Below, piece after piece: positions 36,707-47,545 of a stretch of DNA of 64,000 nt (positions are counted from its first letter, which is position 1; each line of letters begins with the position of its first letter). Made by a program: the position numbers and the translations under genes. The DNA is from Streptomyces sp. ERV7 (lineage in GTDB: Bacteria > Actinomycetota > Actinomycetes > Streptomycetales > Streptomycetaceae). Location: assembly GCF_001653515.1 (NCBI RefSeq), contig NZ_LYOY01000029.1, positions 248,001 through 312,000 on the forward strand, read 5' to 3'. The notes beneath the pieces are model-generated. The model was not told the DNA's origin. It did not search any database and worked only from the letters and a program-made list of their open reading frames with translations.

Positions 36707-38368
36707 GTGATCCGAACCGACGCGATCGAGCGTCTTCCCGTACGCCATGCCGTGCCCGAGCTGCTCAGCGCACTCGACGGGCGCGGCACGGCGGTCCTGT
36801 CCGCGCCCCCGGGCACCGGCAAGACCACGCTGGTGCCGCTGGCACTGGCCGGGCTGACCGGGGCCGGGCCGCGGCGGCGGGTGCTGGTGGCCGAGCCCCG
36901 GCGGATGGCGGTCCGGGCCGCCGCCCGCCGGATGGCCTGGCTGCTCGGCCAGGAGGTCGGGGACGCGGTCGGTTTCTCCGTGCGCGGGGAGCGCCGCACC
37001 GGCCCCGGCACGGTCGTCGAAGTGGTGACCACCGGCGTCCTGCTGCAACGGCTGCAGCGCGACCCCGAGCTCGCGGGGGTGGACGTGGTGCTGCTAGACG
37101 AGTGCCACGAGCGCCATCTCGACGCGGACACCGCGATCGCCTTCCTCGTGGACGTCCGGGCCGCCCTGCGCCCGGAGCTCCAGCTGATCGCGGCGTCCGC
37201 CACCAGCGACGCCGAGGCCTGGTCACAGCTCCTGACGGTGGCCGACGGCTCGGGCCCAGCCCCGGTCGTGCGGAGTACGGGACAGGGCCACGGGGCGGTG
37301 ATCCACTACGCTCCGCCGCCCGCCGGGATCCGCCCGGCGCACGGCACCTGGGTGGACCCGCAGCTGCTGCGCCACGTCGCGGCGACGGTCCGGCTGGCCC
37401 TGGAGGCGCATGAAGGGGATGTGCTCTGCTTCCTGCCGGGCACCGGGGAGATCGCCCGGACGGCCGGGATGCTGGACGGGGTGGACGCCGAGGTCCTCCA
37501 GCTGCACGGGCGGGCTCCGGCGACGGTCCAGGACGCGGTGCTGCGGGGCGGCGAGGGGCGTCGGCGGGTGGTTCTGGCGACCTCCGTGGCCGAGTCGAGC
37601 CTGACCGTGCCGGGCGTGCGGATCGTGGTCGACTCGGGGCTGGCCCGCGAGCCGCGCGTCGACCACGCACGAGGACTCGGCTCGCTGGCGACCGTGTCGG
37701 TGTCGGACGCCGGGGCGACCCAGCGGCTGGGACGCGCGGGCCGGGAGGCGTTCGGCACGGTGTACCGGTGCTGGGCGCCGGCCGATGACGCCCGGCGCCC
37801 GCGCTTCCCGTCCCCCGAGATCAGAATCGCGGACCTGGCGTCCTTCGCCCTGCGGGCCGCGTGCTGGGGAGACCCGACCGCGCGGGGCCTGGCCCTGCTC
37901 GACGCCCCGCCCGCCGGGGCGATGGCGGCGGCCCGCTCCGTTCTCACCGCGATCGGCGCGGTGGACGAGGACGGCCGGGCCACCGACCGGGGCGTGCGGA
38001 TGGCCAGGCTCGGGGTACACCCCCGGCTGGCCCGGGCGCTCCTGGACGGCGCGGCCGAGGTGGGCGCACGCCGGGCGGCCGAGGTGGTGGCGCTGCTGAG
38101 CGAGGAGCCGCCGAGGGAGTACGGGGACGACCTGGCGGCGGCATGGCGCACGGCCCGCCGGGGCGGCGACGGGTACGCGGCGCGCTGGCGTCAGGAGGTG
38201 CGGCGGCTGACCTCGGCAGTGACGGCAGCGGGTCCCGCGTCCGCCTCTCCCGCAGGCCCCGGTCCGGGGGCGGGAGGTCCGTGTAGTACGGCGAGTTGCC
38301 GCTGGCCGGGGCTCCGGGGGGAGGCGTCGGAGTGCCGGACGCCGCGTGTTCACCCGCCGGGCCGTTGA
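36707..38368 (+). pseudogene. hrpB: ATP-dependent helicase HrpB, 3' end lost
   Basis: DEAH-box RNA/DNA helicase HrpB. The conserved half is present: Walker A SAPPGTGKTTLVPL, DEAH-type box LLDECHERHLDADTAI, SAT motif AASATSDA, ATSVAESSLTVPGVRIVVDSGLAREPR and GATQRLGRAGREAFGTVYR. Family members have about 800-850 residues and end in a C-terminal HrpB domain. Here similarity stops near residue 510 (about 38230), and the frame then runs into the antisense of a secreted-protein gene before a stop at 38368. The GTG at 36707 (VIRTDAIERLPVRHAVPELL) is preferred; 36659 and 36701 are alternatives. The lesion may be an assembly error. Confidence 0.82.
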
Positions 38369-38474
38369 CGAGGGCACCGGGCCCCTGGGAGGCGGAGAGC
38401 GCCGCCACCGCCGCCGCCGCCACAGCGGTCGTGGTCGCTCCCTTGCGCAGCCGTCGCCCGATCTGCGGTGCCAT
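38240..38474 (-). pseudogene. 5' fragment of a secreted lytic transglycosylase-like protein
   Basis: The first ~70 codons of an exported protein: MAPQIGRRLRKGATTTAVAAAAVAALSASQ is a signal peptide, followed by a Pro-rich linker ending SGNSPYYTDLPPPD. In Streptomyces a lytic transglycosylase with this kind of N-terminus (including the GNSPYYTDLPP stretch) lies next to polA, from memory. The catalytic domain is absent: upstream of about 38265 (downstream in the gene) the sequence becomes HrpB antisense, and the open frame reaches a stop at 37944. The exact junction is uncertain (38225-38265). Confidence 0.6.
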
Positions 38475-38659
38475 ACGTCCAGCCCCTCCCCGTGGTCAGC
38501 AGTTCGCGCTCCCCAGCGCAGGCCTCAGGAGACCCTAACGGACCCATTGGGTGCCGCGACACCGCCCCTTGACCCTTATTCACCTTTTCACCGCTTAGTC
38601 ACCCGGCGGCTGCCCGGATATGGCGGAGAATCGGTTCCCCTCTACCGCTCCACCGCACA

Positions 38660-38700
38660 AGGACCTGCCCGCCGGGTGCGGCACCGGGCTGGCAGGTCCT
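38660..38700 (-). terminator. Terminator hairpin downstream of polA
   Basis: AGGACCTGCC (38660-38669) pairs with GGCAGGTCCT (38691-38700), with further GC pairing in the 21-base centre. It lies 26 bases after the polA stop. Confidence 0.65.
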
Positions 38701-38726
38701 CGGGGCCCGGTGGTCCGGGCCGGTGC

Positions 38727-41435
38727 TCAGTGCGCGGCGGACTCCCAGTCCGCGCCGGCGCCCACCGACACGTCCAGCGGGGCGCGCAGGGACACCGCCG
38801 AGGCCATCTCCCGGCGGACCAGGGCCTCGACCTTCTCCCGCTCCCCCGGCGCGATCTCCAGGACGATTTCGTCGTGGACCTGGAGCAGCAGACGGGTAGT
38901 GAGGCCCGCCTCGGTCAGGGCGTGGTCCACCTTGAGCATGGCGACCTTGACGATGTCCGCCGCCGTGCCCTGGATCGGGGCGTTGAGCGCCATCCGCTCG
39001 GCCATCTCGCGGCGCTGGCGGTTGTCGCTGTTGAGGTCCGGCAGATAGCGGCGGCGGCCGAGCATCGTCTCCGTGTAACCGGTCGCCCTGGCCTCCTCCA
39101 CCACGCGCTGGAGGTAGTCCCGTACGCCACCGAAACGCTCGAAGAAGGTGTCCATCAGACCGCGCGCCTCGGCGGCCTCGATGTTCAGCTGCTGGGAGAG
39201 GCCGAACGCGGAGAGGCCGTAGGCCAGGCCGTACGACATCGCCTTGATCTTGCGGCGCATCTCCGGGTCGACCTGGGTCTTGTCGACGCCGAAGACCTGG
39301 GACGCGACCGTCGTGTGCAGGTCCTCGCCCGAGGCGAAGGCCTCGATGAGGCCCTCGTCCTCCGAGAGGTGGGCCATCACCCGGAGCTCGATCTGGCTGT
39401 AGTCGGCGGTGAGCAGCGACTCGAAGCCCTCGCCGACCACGAAGCCCCGGCGGATGGCGCGGCCCTCGTCCGTACGCACCGGGATGTTCTGGAGGTTGGG
39501 GTCGGTCGACGAGAGGCGGCCGGTCGCCGCGACGGTCTGGTTGAAGGTGGTGTGGATGCGGCCGTCCGCCGCGACGGTCTTGATCAGACCCTCGACGGTG
39601 ACCCGCAGCTTCGCCTGCTCGCGGTGGCGCAGCATGATGACCGGCAGCTCGTGCTCGGTCTGGGAGGCCAGCCACGCCAGCGCGTCCGCGTCCGTCGTGT
39701 AGCCCGTCTTCGTCTTCTTGGTCCTGGGCAGGGCGAGCTCGCCGAAGAGGACTTCCTGGAGCTGCTTGGGCGAGCCGAGGTTGAACTCGCGGCCCACCGA
39801 GGCGTGCGCCTCCTTCACGGCCTGCTGCACCGCGCTCGCGAACTGCTGCTCCATCGCCTCCAGATGGGCGCGGTCGGCGGCGATGCCGTACCGCTCCATC
39901 TTGGCGAGGAGGGCCGAGGTGGGCAGCTCCACGTCGTGGAGCAGGTCGGCCGCGCCGACCTCCTTGAGCCGCTCGCTGAAGGCGTCGCCCAGGTCCAGGA
40001 CCGCGCGCGCCTGGGTCATCAGGGCCTCGGCCTCGGCCTGGTCGTCGGCGCCGAAGGCGAGCTGGCCGTCGGCGGCCGCCGGGGCGAGCTCGCGGCCCAG
40101 GTACTCGACCGACAGCGCGTCCAGGGCGAAGGAGCGGCGGCCGGGCTTGACCAGGTACGCGGCAAGCGCCGTGTCCATGGTGACGCCCGCGACGCTCCAG
40201 CCGTGCTCGGGGAAGACCCGCATCGCGGCCTTCGCGTTGTGCAGGACCTTCGGCTTGGCGGTGTCCGCGATCCAGGCGGCGAAGGCGCGCTCGTCGGCCT
40301 CGTCGAGCTCGGACGGGTCGAACCACGCCGCGGGGCCGTCGGCGGCGGCCAGCGCGATCTCGCTCACGCTGCCCGTACCGAGCGCCCAGGCGTCGACGGT
40401 GGCCAGGCCCAGCGGCCCGGCGCCGTGCTCGGCGAGCCAGGGGGCGAGCTCGCCCGCGCCCAGGACCGCGCCGTCGAGCTCCACTCCGGCGGCGGGGGCC
40501 GGGGCCTCCTCCTCGCCCGCGCCCGGGTCGACCGCGAGCAGCCGCTCGCGCAGCGACGCGTTGCGGATCTCCAGCACGTCCAGGACGCCGATCAGCGCCG
40601 TCCGGTCGTACGGCGCGCGCTCCAGGTCGGCCGGGGTCTTGGGCAGCTCCACGTCCCGCACCATCTCGGTGAGGCGGCGGTTGAGGCTGACGGCCTCCAG
40701 GTGGTCCCTGAAGTTCTGCCCGGCCTTGCCCTTGACCTCGTCGGCGCGCGCGACCAGCTGCTCGAAGGAGCCGAACTGGTTGATCCACTTCGCGGCGGTC
40801 TTCTCGCCCACGCCGGGGATGCCCGGCAGGTTGTCGGACGGGTCGCCGCGCAGCGCCGCGAAGTCCGGGTACTGCTGCGGGGTCAGGCCGTACTTCTCCT
40901 CGACCTTCTCCGGGGTGAAGCGGGTCAGCTCGGAGACGCCCTTGGTGGGGTAGAGCACCGTGACGCTCTCGGAGACCAGCTGGAAGGAGTCGCGGTCGCC
41001 GGTGACGATGAGGACCTCGAAGCCCTCGGCCTCGGCCTGGGTGGCGAGCGTCGCGATGATGTCGTCGGCCTCGAAGCCCTCGGTCGCGAAGCGCGGGGCG
41101 TTCATCGCGTCCAGGACCTCGCCGATCAGCTCGACCTGGCCCTTGAACTCGTCGGGGGTCTTCGAGCGGTTCGCCTTGTACTCCGGGAACTCCTCGGAGC
41201 GCCAGGTCTTGCGCGACACGTCGAACGCCACCGCGAAGTGCGTCGGCGTCTCGTCACGCAGCGTGTTCGCCAGCATCGACATGAAGCCGTACACGGCGTT
41301 GGTCGGCTGACCTGCGCCGGTCGTGAAGTTCTCCGCGGGCAGCGCGAAGAACGCCCGGTACGCCAGGGAGTGCCCGTCCATGAGGAGCAGGCGCGGTCGG
41401 TTGTCTGGGGTCTTCTTCGATGCTGTCTCAGCCAC
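38727..41435 (-). CDS. polA: DNA polymerase I
   Basis: Pol I (902 residues), which fills repair gaps and removes Okazaki primers. The 5'-3' exonuclease domain (1-~300) has LLLMDGHSLAYRAF, the acidic FEADDIIATLA and VTGDRDSFQLV, and the HhH region PGIPGVGEKTAAKW. The middle 3'-5' exonuclease-like domain lacks the DEDD metal residues, as usual in actinobacteria, so no proofreading is expected. Polymerase motifs: A LLTADYSQIELR, B RRKIKAMSYGLAYG, C LLLQVHDEIVLEI. The GTG start (VAETASKKTP) follows the promoter block CAGGAT by 7 bases, indicating a leaderless, damage-type transcript. Confidence 0.98.
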   Translation of the reverse strand: MAETASKKTPDNRPRLLLMDGHSLAYRAFFALPAENFTTGAGQPTNAVYGFMSMLANTLRDETPTHFAVAFDVSRKTWRSEEFPEYKANRSKTPDEFKGQVELIGEVLDAMNAPRFATEGFEADDIIATLATQAEAEGFEVLIVTGDRDSFQLVSESVTVLYPTKGVSELTRFTPEKVEEKYGLTPQQYPDFAALRGDPSDNLPGIPGVGEKTAAKWINQFGSFEQLVARADEVKGKAGQNFRDHLEAVSLNRRLTEMVRDVELPKTPADLERAPYDRTALIGVLDVLEIRNASLRERLLAVDPGAGEEEAPAPAAGVELDGAVLGAGELAPWLAEHGAGPLGLATVDAWALGTGSVSEIALAAADGPAAWFDPSELDEADERAFAAWIADTAKPKVLHNAKAAMRVFPEHGWSVAGVTMDTALAAYLVKPGRRSFALDALSVEYLGRELAPAAADGQLAFGADDQAEAEALMTQARAVLDLGDAFSERLKEVGAADLLHDVELPTSALLAKMERYGIAADRAHLEAMEQQFASAVQQAVKEAHASVGREFNLGSPKQLQEVLFGELALPRTKKTKTGYTTDADALAWLASQTEHELPVIMLRHREQAKLRVTVEGLIKTVAADGRIHTTFNQTVAATGRLSSTDPNLQNIPVRTDEGRAIRRGFVVGEGFESLLTADYSQIELRVMAHLSEDEGLIEAFASGEDLHTTVASQVFGVDKTQVDPEMRRKIKAMSYGLAYGLSAFGLSQQLNIEAAEARGLMDTFFERFGGVRDYLQRVVEEARATGYTETMLGRRRYLPDLNSDNRQRREMAERMALNAPIQGTAADIVKVAMLKVDHALTEAGLTTRLLLQVHDEIVLEIAPGEREKVEALVRREMASAVSLRAPLDVSVGAGADWESAAH

Positions 41436-41442
41436 GACCCCG

Positions 41443-41465
41443 ATCCTGCCACGCCCCACTGACAA
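41443..41465 (-). promoter_or_regulatory. RecA-NDp-like promoter of polA
   Basis: Minus strand TTGTCAGTG, 8 bases, CAGGAT. The first block is perfect; the -10 has C for T at position one. It ends 7 bases before the GTG start. Confidence 0.75.
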
Positions 41466-41502
41466 TCCCCGCCAGTGCGGAGCGGGGACCGTGCCGGGAC
41501 GG

Positions 41503-41525
41503 TTGTCAGTGGCCCGTGACAGGAT
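41503..41525 (+). promoter_or_regulatory. RecA-NDp-like promoter of the oxidoreductase gene
   Basis: Plus strand TTGTCAGTG, 8 bases, CAGGAT, the mirror image of the polA site 38 bases away; the two share TTGTCAGTGG and GTG.CAGGATCGG. The leader is about 35 bases and contains the ribosome site GAAGGGGAG before the ATG at 41568. Confidence 0.75.
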
Positions 41526-41567
41526 CGGAACCGTACGTATCGCACACGTCGCTCGAAGGGGAGCGCC

Positions 41568-43850
<2,283 letters not shown>

Positions 43851-43943
43851 GCGTTCGCTCAGACAGGCCGGCGGATCCTTGGGATCGGCCGGCCGGACGG
43901 CCAGACGGCCTGACGGAACCGGACCACGATCGGAGTCCCGCCC

Positions 43944-44411
43944 ATGGGTGAGCAGAGCAAGGTGAAGTTCCCGCAGGAGATCATCGACGAGTACGCGGCG
44001 CTGGGCATCGACCTGCCCGCGCTGTTCTCCGCGGGGCACCTCGGCACCCGGATGGGCGTGCAGGTCCTGGAGGCCTCGGCGGAGCGGGTCGTCGGCACGA
44101 TGCCGGTCGAGGGCAACACCCAGCCGTACGGGCTGCTGCACGGCGGGGCCTCGGCGGTGCTGGCCGAGACGCTCGGGTCGGTGGGGGCGATGCTGCACGG
44201 CGGGATCTCCAAGATCGCGGTGGGGGTCGATCTGAACTGCACGCATCACCGGGGGGTGCGGAGTGGGCTGGTGACGGGGGTGGCTACGCCGGTGCATCGG
44301 GGGCGGTCCACGGCGACGTACGAGGTCGTGATCACGGATGAGGACGGCAAGCGGGTGTGTTCGGCTCGGTTGACTTGTCTGTTGCGGGATGCGGAGCCGT
44401 CCAAGGGGTGA
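43944..44411 (+). CDS. Hotdog-fold thioesterase (PaaI-like)
   Basis: A 155-residue acyl-CoA thioesterase of the PaaI/YdiI type. The motif QPYGLLHGGASAVLAETLGSVGA contains the His-Gly-Gly and the catalytic acid Glu (AETLGS) of this group; KIAVGVDLNCTHHRGVRSGLVTGVATPVHRGRSTATYEVVITDEDGKRVC follows. Members hydrolyse small aromatic or hydroxybenzoyl CoA esters, and in some species the menaquinone precursor DHNA-CoA. No menaquinone gene is next to it, so the substrate is open. No strong ribosome site is seen right before the ATG. Confidence 0.92.
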   Translation: MGEQSKVKFPQEIIDEYAALGIDLPALFSAGHLGTRMGVQVLEASAERVVGTMPVEGNTQPYGLLHGGASAVLAETLGSVGAMLHGGISKIAVGVDLNCTHHRGVRSGLVTGVATPVHRGRSTATYEVVITDEDGKRVCSARLTCLLRDAEPSKG

Positions 44412-44739
44412 GTTGGCCCCTCCGTGTTCCGGCGGGGGGCGGGCCGCGTCGTCCGTCACTGCCGTTCCGGCGCCCTCGACCAGCACTCCGGAGGAGGACT
44501 GCCGGCTGCTGGTCGACTACTGGGCGCGGGCCATGATCCAGGGCAACCGCTGGTCGGGGCTCGACTGGGAGCAGAAGGGGTTCTCGATCGACCAGCACGC
44601 GATCCACGAGCGGATCGTCGCCGCCGCCCGGAGCGAGCAGCGCGCGCACGGCACCGAGGCCGCGCTGCGGCTGATAGATCGCCGGGCGCGAGAGGAGTGC
44701 ACTGCTCTGCGCGGTGCGATGGGGGGTGGTGCGCACTAG
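44389..44739 (+). CDS. Conserved hypothetical protein, 116 residues
   Basis: Overlaps the end of the thioesterase gene by 23 bases. The conserved-looking part runs from TPEEDCRLLVDYWARAMIQGNRW to RLIDRRAREECTALRG and is helical and mixed-charge, without a signal or membrane segment. It reads GLDWEQKGFSIDQHAIHERIVAAARSEQ, which I recall as a streptomycete-wide family without a name. The start is uncertain, because the first ~30 residues (Gly/Ala/Ser rich) are not conserved-looking and no strong ribosome site is seen. Confidence 0.6.
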   Translation: MRSRPRGELAPPCSGGGRAASSVTAVPAPSTSTPEEDCRLLVDYWARAMIQGNRWSGLDWEQKGFSIDQHAIHERIVAAARSEQRAHGTEAALRLIDRRAREECTALRGAMGGGAH

Positions 44740-45228
44740 GGGTGACGTCGAGACCGTTACCGGGTCCATACCAATCTTCCGGCCACTCCCGATCGTAACG
44801 CTCCGTAACTCGGGCGAAATGGATAAACGGGATCCGGGGCTCCGGTCGACATTCACAAGATCATTACGGAAATCCCCGCCCCGGCGTATCGCCGCAGGTG
44901 GGGCCCGTAGCCCCGCCGGGGCCGGTGTCAGTAGCAAGATCCGCTCAAGCCCCTTAGCGGAACTGGGAATTCTCAGTATGTGGGCGCTCTTCGGGCTCAG
45001 CAATGCCCCCATCTGTCCACAGAGCTCCCCTCGGCGTGTCCGCTCGTCATAACAAGAAAGTCACATCCTGACCTTCCCTGGTCCCCGACTCAGCACCTGC
45101 GCCTAGAGTCACGGCCAGTCACCGCGCCGCCGGGCGCGTCTGCTGCACGGCCCCTGTACCAACCCAGTACGGCCCGGCGAGTCACACGGCGTCTCAGCGG
45201 AGGCGTCGCGCCAGGGAGAGGACATATC
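44740..45228. other. Regulatory region of the liv operon, 489 bases
   Basis: A long AT-richer non-coding stretch before the liv operon. It carries a nitrogen-type motif at 44795-44820 (listed separately). TAGAGT near 45106 could be a -10, with no good -35. No small ORF with real codon bias was found. Confidence 0.5.
44795..44820 (+). promoter_or_regulatory. Candidate GlnR-type binding site upstream of liv genes
   Basis: GTAAC (44795-44799), 5 bases, GTAAC (44805-44809), 6 bases, GAAAT (44816-44820). The GlnR box of Streptomyces is written gTnAC-N6-GaAAc; here GTAAC-N6-GAAAT fits it in all but the last base, with an extra GTAAC before it. It lies 410 bases before the first liv gene, which is far, so control would need an upstream start site. 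Confidence 0.45.
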
Positions 45229-46458
45229 GTGCGACACCGTTCCTTGCTCATACTCACCACCGTGCTCACCACGGGGGCGCTCACCCTCACCGCGTGCGGA
45301 TCGCGCGACAAGAAGGACGACAACGGCGGCGGCGGCAAGACGACGACCGTGGTCATCGGTGTCGACGCACCCCTGACCGGCCAGAACTCCGCCACCGGCC
45401 TCGGCATCCAGTACGGCGTGCAGATCGCCGTCGACGACGCCAACGCCAAGAACCTGGTCCCCGGCGTCAAATTCGCGGTCAAGGCGCTGGACGACAAGGC
45501 GCTGCCGCCGACCGGCCAGCAGAACGCCACCGCGCTCGTCGCCAACAAGGACGTCCTCGGTGTGGTCGGCCCGCTGAACTCCGGCGTCGCCCAGACGATG
45601 CAGCAGGTCTTCGCGACCGCCAACCTCGTCGAGATCTCCCCCTCGAACACCAACCCCACCCTGACCCAGGGCAAGAACTGGGCGGCCGGGAACAAGACCC
45701 GCCCGTTCAAGACCTACTTCCGCACCGCCACCACCGACGCCATCCAGGGCGGCTTCGCGGCGGACTACGCGGTCAACACCCTGAAGAAGAAGAGCGTCTT
45801 CGTCGTCGACGACAAGCAGACCTACGGCGCCGGCCTGGCCGGGCTCTTCAAGCAGGGCTTCACCAAGGCGGGCGGCAAGGTCGCCGGCGAGGACCACGTC
45901 AACGTGGGCGACAAGGACTTCGCCTCCCTCGTCACCAAGATCAAGACCTCGGGTGCCGACCTCGTCTACTACGGCGGTCAGTACGACGAGGCGCAGATCG
46001 TCACCAAGCAGCTCAAGGACTCGGGCGCCAAGATCCCGCTCTTCGGCGGCGACGGCATCTACAGCGACACCTTCATCACCACCGCCGGCAAGGCCGGTGA
46101 GGGCGACCTCGCCACCTCGGTCGGCGAGCCCGTCGACGGTCTGCCCGCCGCCAAGGACTTCATCCAGAAGTACAAGGACAAGAAGTACCCGGGCGACTAC
46201 GGCACCTACGGCGGCTACTCGTACGACGCGGCCACCGCGATCATCAAGGCCGTCGGCAACGTGGTGAAGGACGGCAAGGTCCCGGCCGACGCCCGTCAGC
46301 AGATCGTCGCCGAGGTCCAGAAGAGCCAGTTCGACGGTATCGCCGGCAAGGTCTCGTTCGACGAGTTCGGTGACACCACCAACAAGCGGCTGACCGTCTA
46401 CCAGGTCACCAACGGTAAGTGGAAGGCCGTCAAGAGCGGCACGTACGACGCCGGCTGA
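45229..46458 (+). CDS. livK: Branched-chain amino-acid ABC transporter, substrate-binding lipoprotein
   Basis: A 409-residue periplasmic-binding-type (family 1) lipoprotein. The signal peptide ends in a lipobox, LTAC with Cys23, so it is anchored outside the membrane. The mature chain shows the leucine/isoleucine/valine-binding fold: VVIGVDAPLTGQNSATGLGIQYGVQIAVDDANA, LGVVGPLNSGVAQTMQQVF, YFRTATTDAIQGGFAADYAVN, KSVFVVDDKQTYGAGLAG and LVYYGGQYDEAQIVTKQLK. GTG start with GGGAGAGGACATATC ahead. First gene of the liv operon; 149 bases separate it from livH. Confidence 0.96.
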   Translation: MRHRSLLILTTVLTTGALTLTACGSRDKKDDNGGGGKTTTVVIGVDAPLTGQNSATGLGIQYGVQIAVDDANAKNLVPGVKFAVKALDDKALPPTGQQNATALVANKDVLGVVGPLNSGVAQTMQQVFATANLVEISPSNTNPTLTQGKNWAAGNKTRPFKTYFRTATTDAIQGGFAADYAVNTLKKKSVFVVDDKQTYGAGLAGLFKQGFTKAGGKVAGEDHVNVGDKDFASLVTKIKTSGADLVYYGGQYDEAQIVTKQLKDSGAKIPLFGGDGIYSDTFITTAGKAGEGDLATSVGEPVDGLPAAKDFIQKYKDKKYPGDYGTYGGYSYDAATAIIKAVGNVVKDGKVPADARQQIVAEVQKSQFDGIAGKVSFDEFGDTTNKRLTVYQVTNGKWKAVKSGTYDAG

Positions 46459-46607
46459 TCCAGCCCCCGTACGACCTGTTCCACAGCACCACAGCACCAC
46501 CGCTCCACCGCACGACAACAGGGCCGCGCGGCCACGACAACCGTCTACCGCGCGGCCCGACGTCTACTCCCCTTGCACTCACTCCCCATCCACATGGAGG
46601 CCATGCG

Positions 46608-47540
46608 GTGCACACTCTGCCGCAACAGCTGGCCAACGGGCTGCTCCTCGGCTCGATGTACGGGCTGATCGCCATCGGCTACACGATGGTGTACGGCATC
46701 GTCCAGCTCATCAACTTCGCCCACGGCGAGATCTTCATGACCGGCGCCTTCGGCGGACTCACGGTCTACCTCTACGTGCTGCCCGACGGCATATCCATGT
46801 GGATAGCCCTCCCCCTGATGCTCATCGGCGGCGCACTCGTCTCCGTGCTCATCGCACTGGGAGCGGAACGCTTCGCCTACCGACCACTGCGCAGCGCGCC
46901 ACGGCTCGCACCGCTGATCACCGCGATCGGACTCTCGCTCGCGCTCCAGCAGGCGGTCTTCAACTGGTACCCGGACGCCAAGAACGACGAGCGGTTCCCG
47001 CAGCTCCCGGGCGGACCGTTCCACGTCGGCTCGGTCACCTTCGGCTCCGGTGACATCTTCCTGATCACGGCAGCCCCGCTCTGTATGGCGGCGCTCGCCC
47101 TGTTCGTCCGCTCCTCGCGCACCGGCCGCGCCATGCAGGCCACCGCGCAGGACCCGGACACCGCCCAGCTCATGGGCATCGACACCAACCGCATCATCAT
47201 GATCGCCTTCGCCATCGGCGGCATCTTCGCCGCTGTCGCGGGTATCGCCTGGGGCCTCAAGTACGGCTCCATCAAGTACGAGATGGGCTTCCAGGCCGGT
47301 CTCAAGGCGTTCACCGCCGCCGTCCTCGGCGGTATCGGCAACATCTACGGCGCCATGATCGGCGGTGTGGTCCTCGGCCTCGCCGAGACCATGGCCAGCG
47401 CGTACATCGCCGACGTTCCCGGGATGCAGCAGCTCGGCGGCTCGGGCTGGGCGAACGTCTGGGCGTTCGTCCTCCTCATCCTCGTCCTGCTCTTCAGGCC
47501 ACAAGGCCTGGTGGGCGAACGCGTCGCGGACAGGGCGTGA
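46608..47540 (+). CDS. livH: Branched-chain amino-acid ABC transporter permease LivH
   Basis: A 310-residue permease with about eight membrane helices. Typical stretches: LANGLLLGSMYGLIAIGYTMVYGIVQLINFAHGEIFMTGAF near the N-terminus, RSSRTGRAMQATAQDPDTAQLMGIDTNRII (the EAA-type coupling loop to the ATPase), and AVLGGIGNIYGAMIGGVVLGLAETMASAYI. GTG start with GGAGG 8 bases before. Its stop overlaps the beginning of livM. It pairs with LivM as the transmembrane channel for leucine, isoleucine and valine. Confidence 0.96.
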   Translation: MHTLPQQLANGLLLGSMYGLIAIGYTMVYGIVQLINFAHGEIFMTGAFGGLTVYLYVLPDGISMWIALPLMLIGGALVSVLIALGAERFAYRPLRSAPRLAPLITAIGLSLALQQAVFNWYPDAKNDERFPQLPGGPFHVGSVTFGSGDIFLITAAPLCMAALALFVRSSRTGRAMQATAQDPDTAQLMGIDTNRIIMIAFAIGGIFAAVAGIAWGLKYGSIKYEMGFQAGLKAFTAAVLGGIGNIYGAMIGGVVLGLAETMASAYIADVPGMQQLGGSGWANVWAFVLLILVLLFRPQGLVGERVADRA

Positions 47541-47545
47541 TCGAC

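Noticed and set aside
38346..41462. A 1038-codon plus-strand frame opposite polA
   Set aside because: Antisense shadow of polA with the usual composition artefact.
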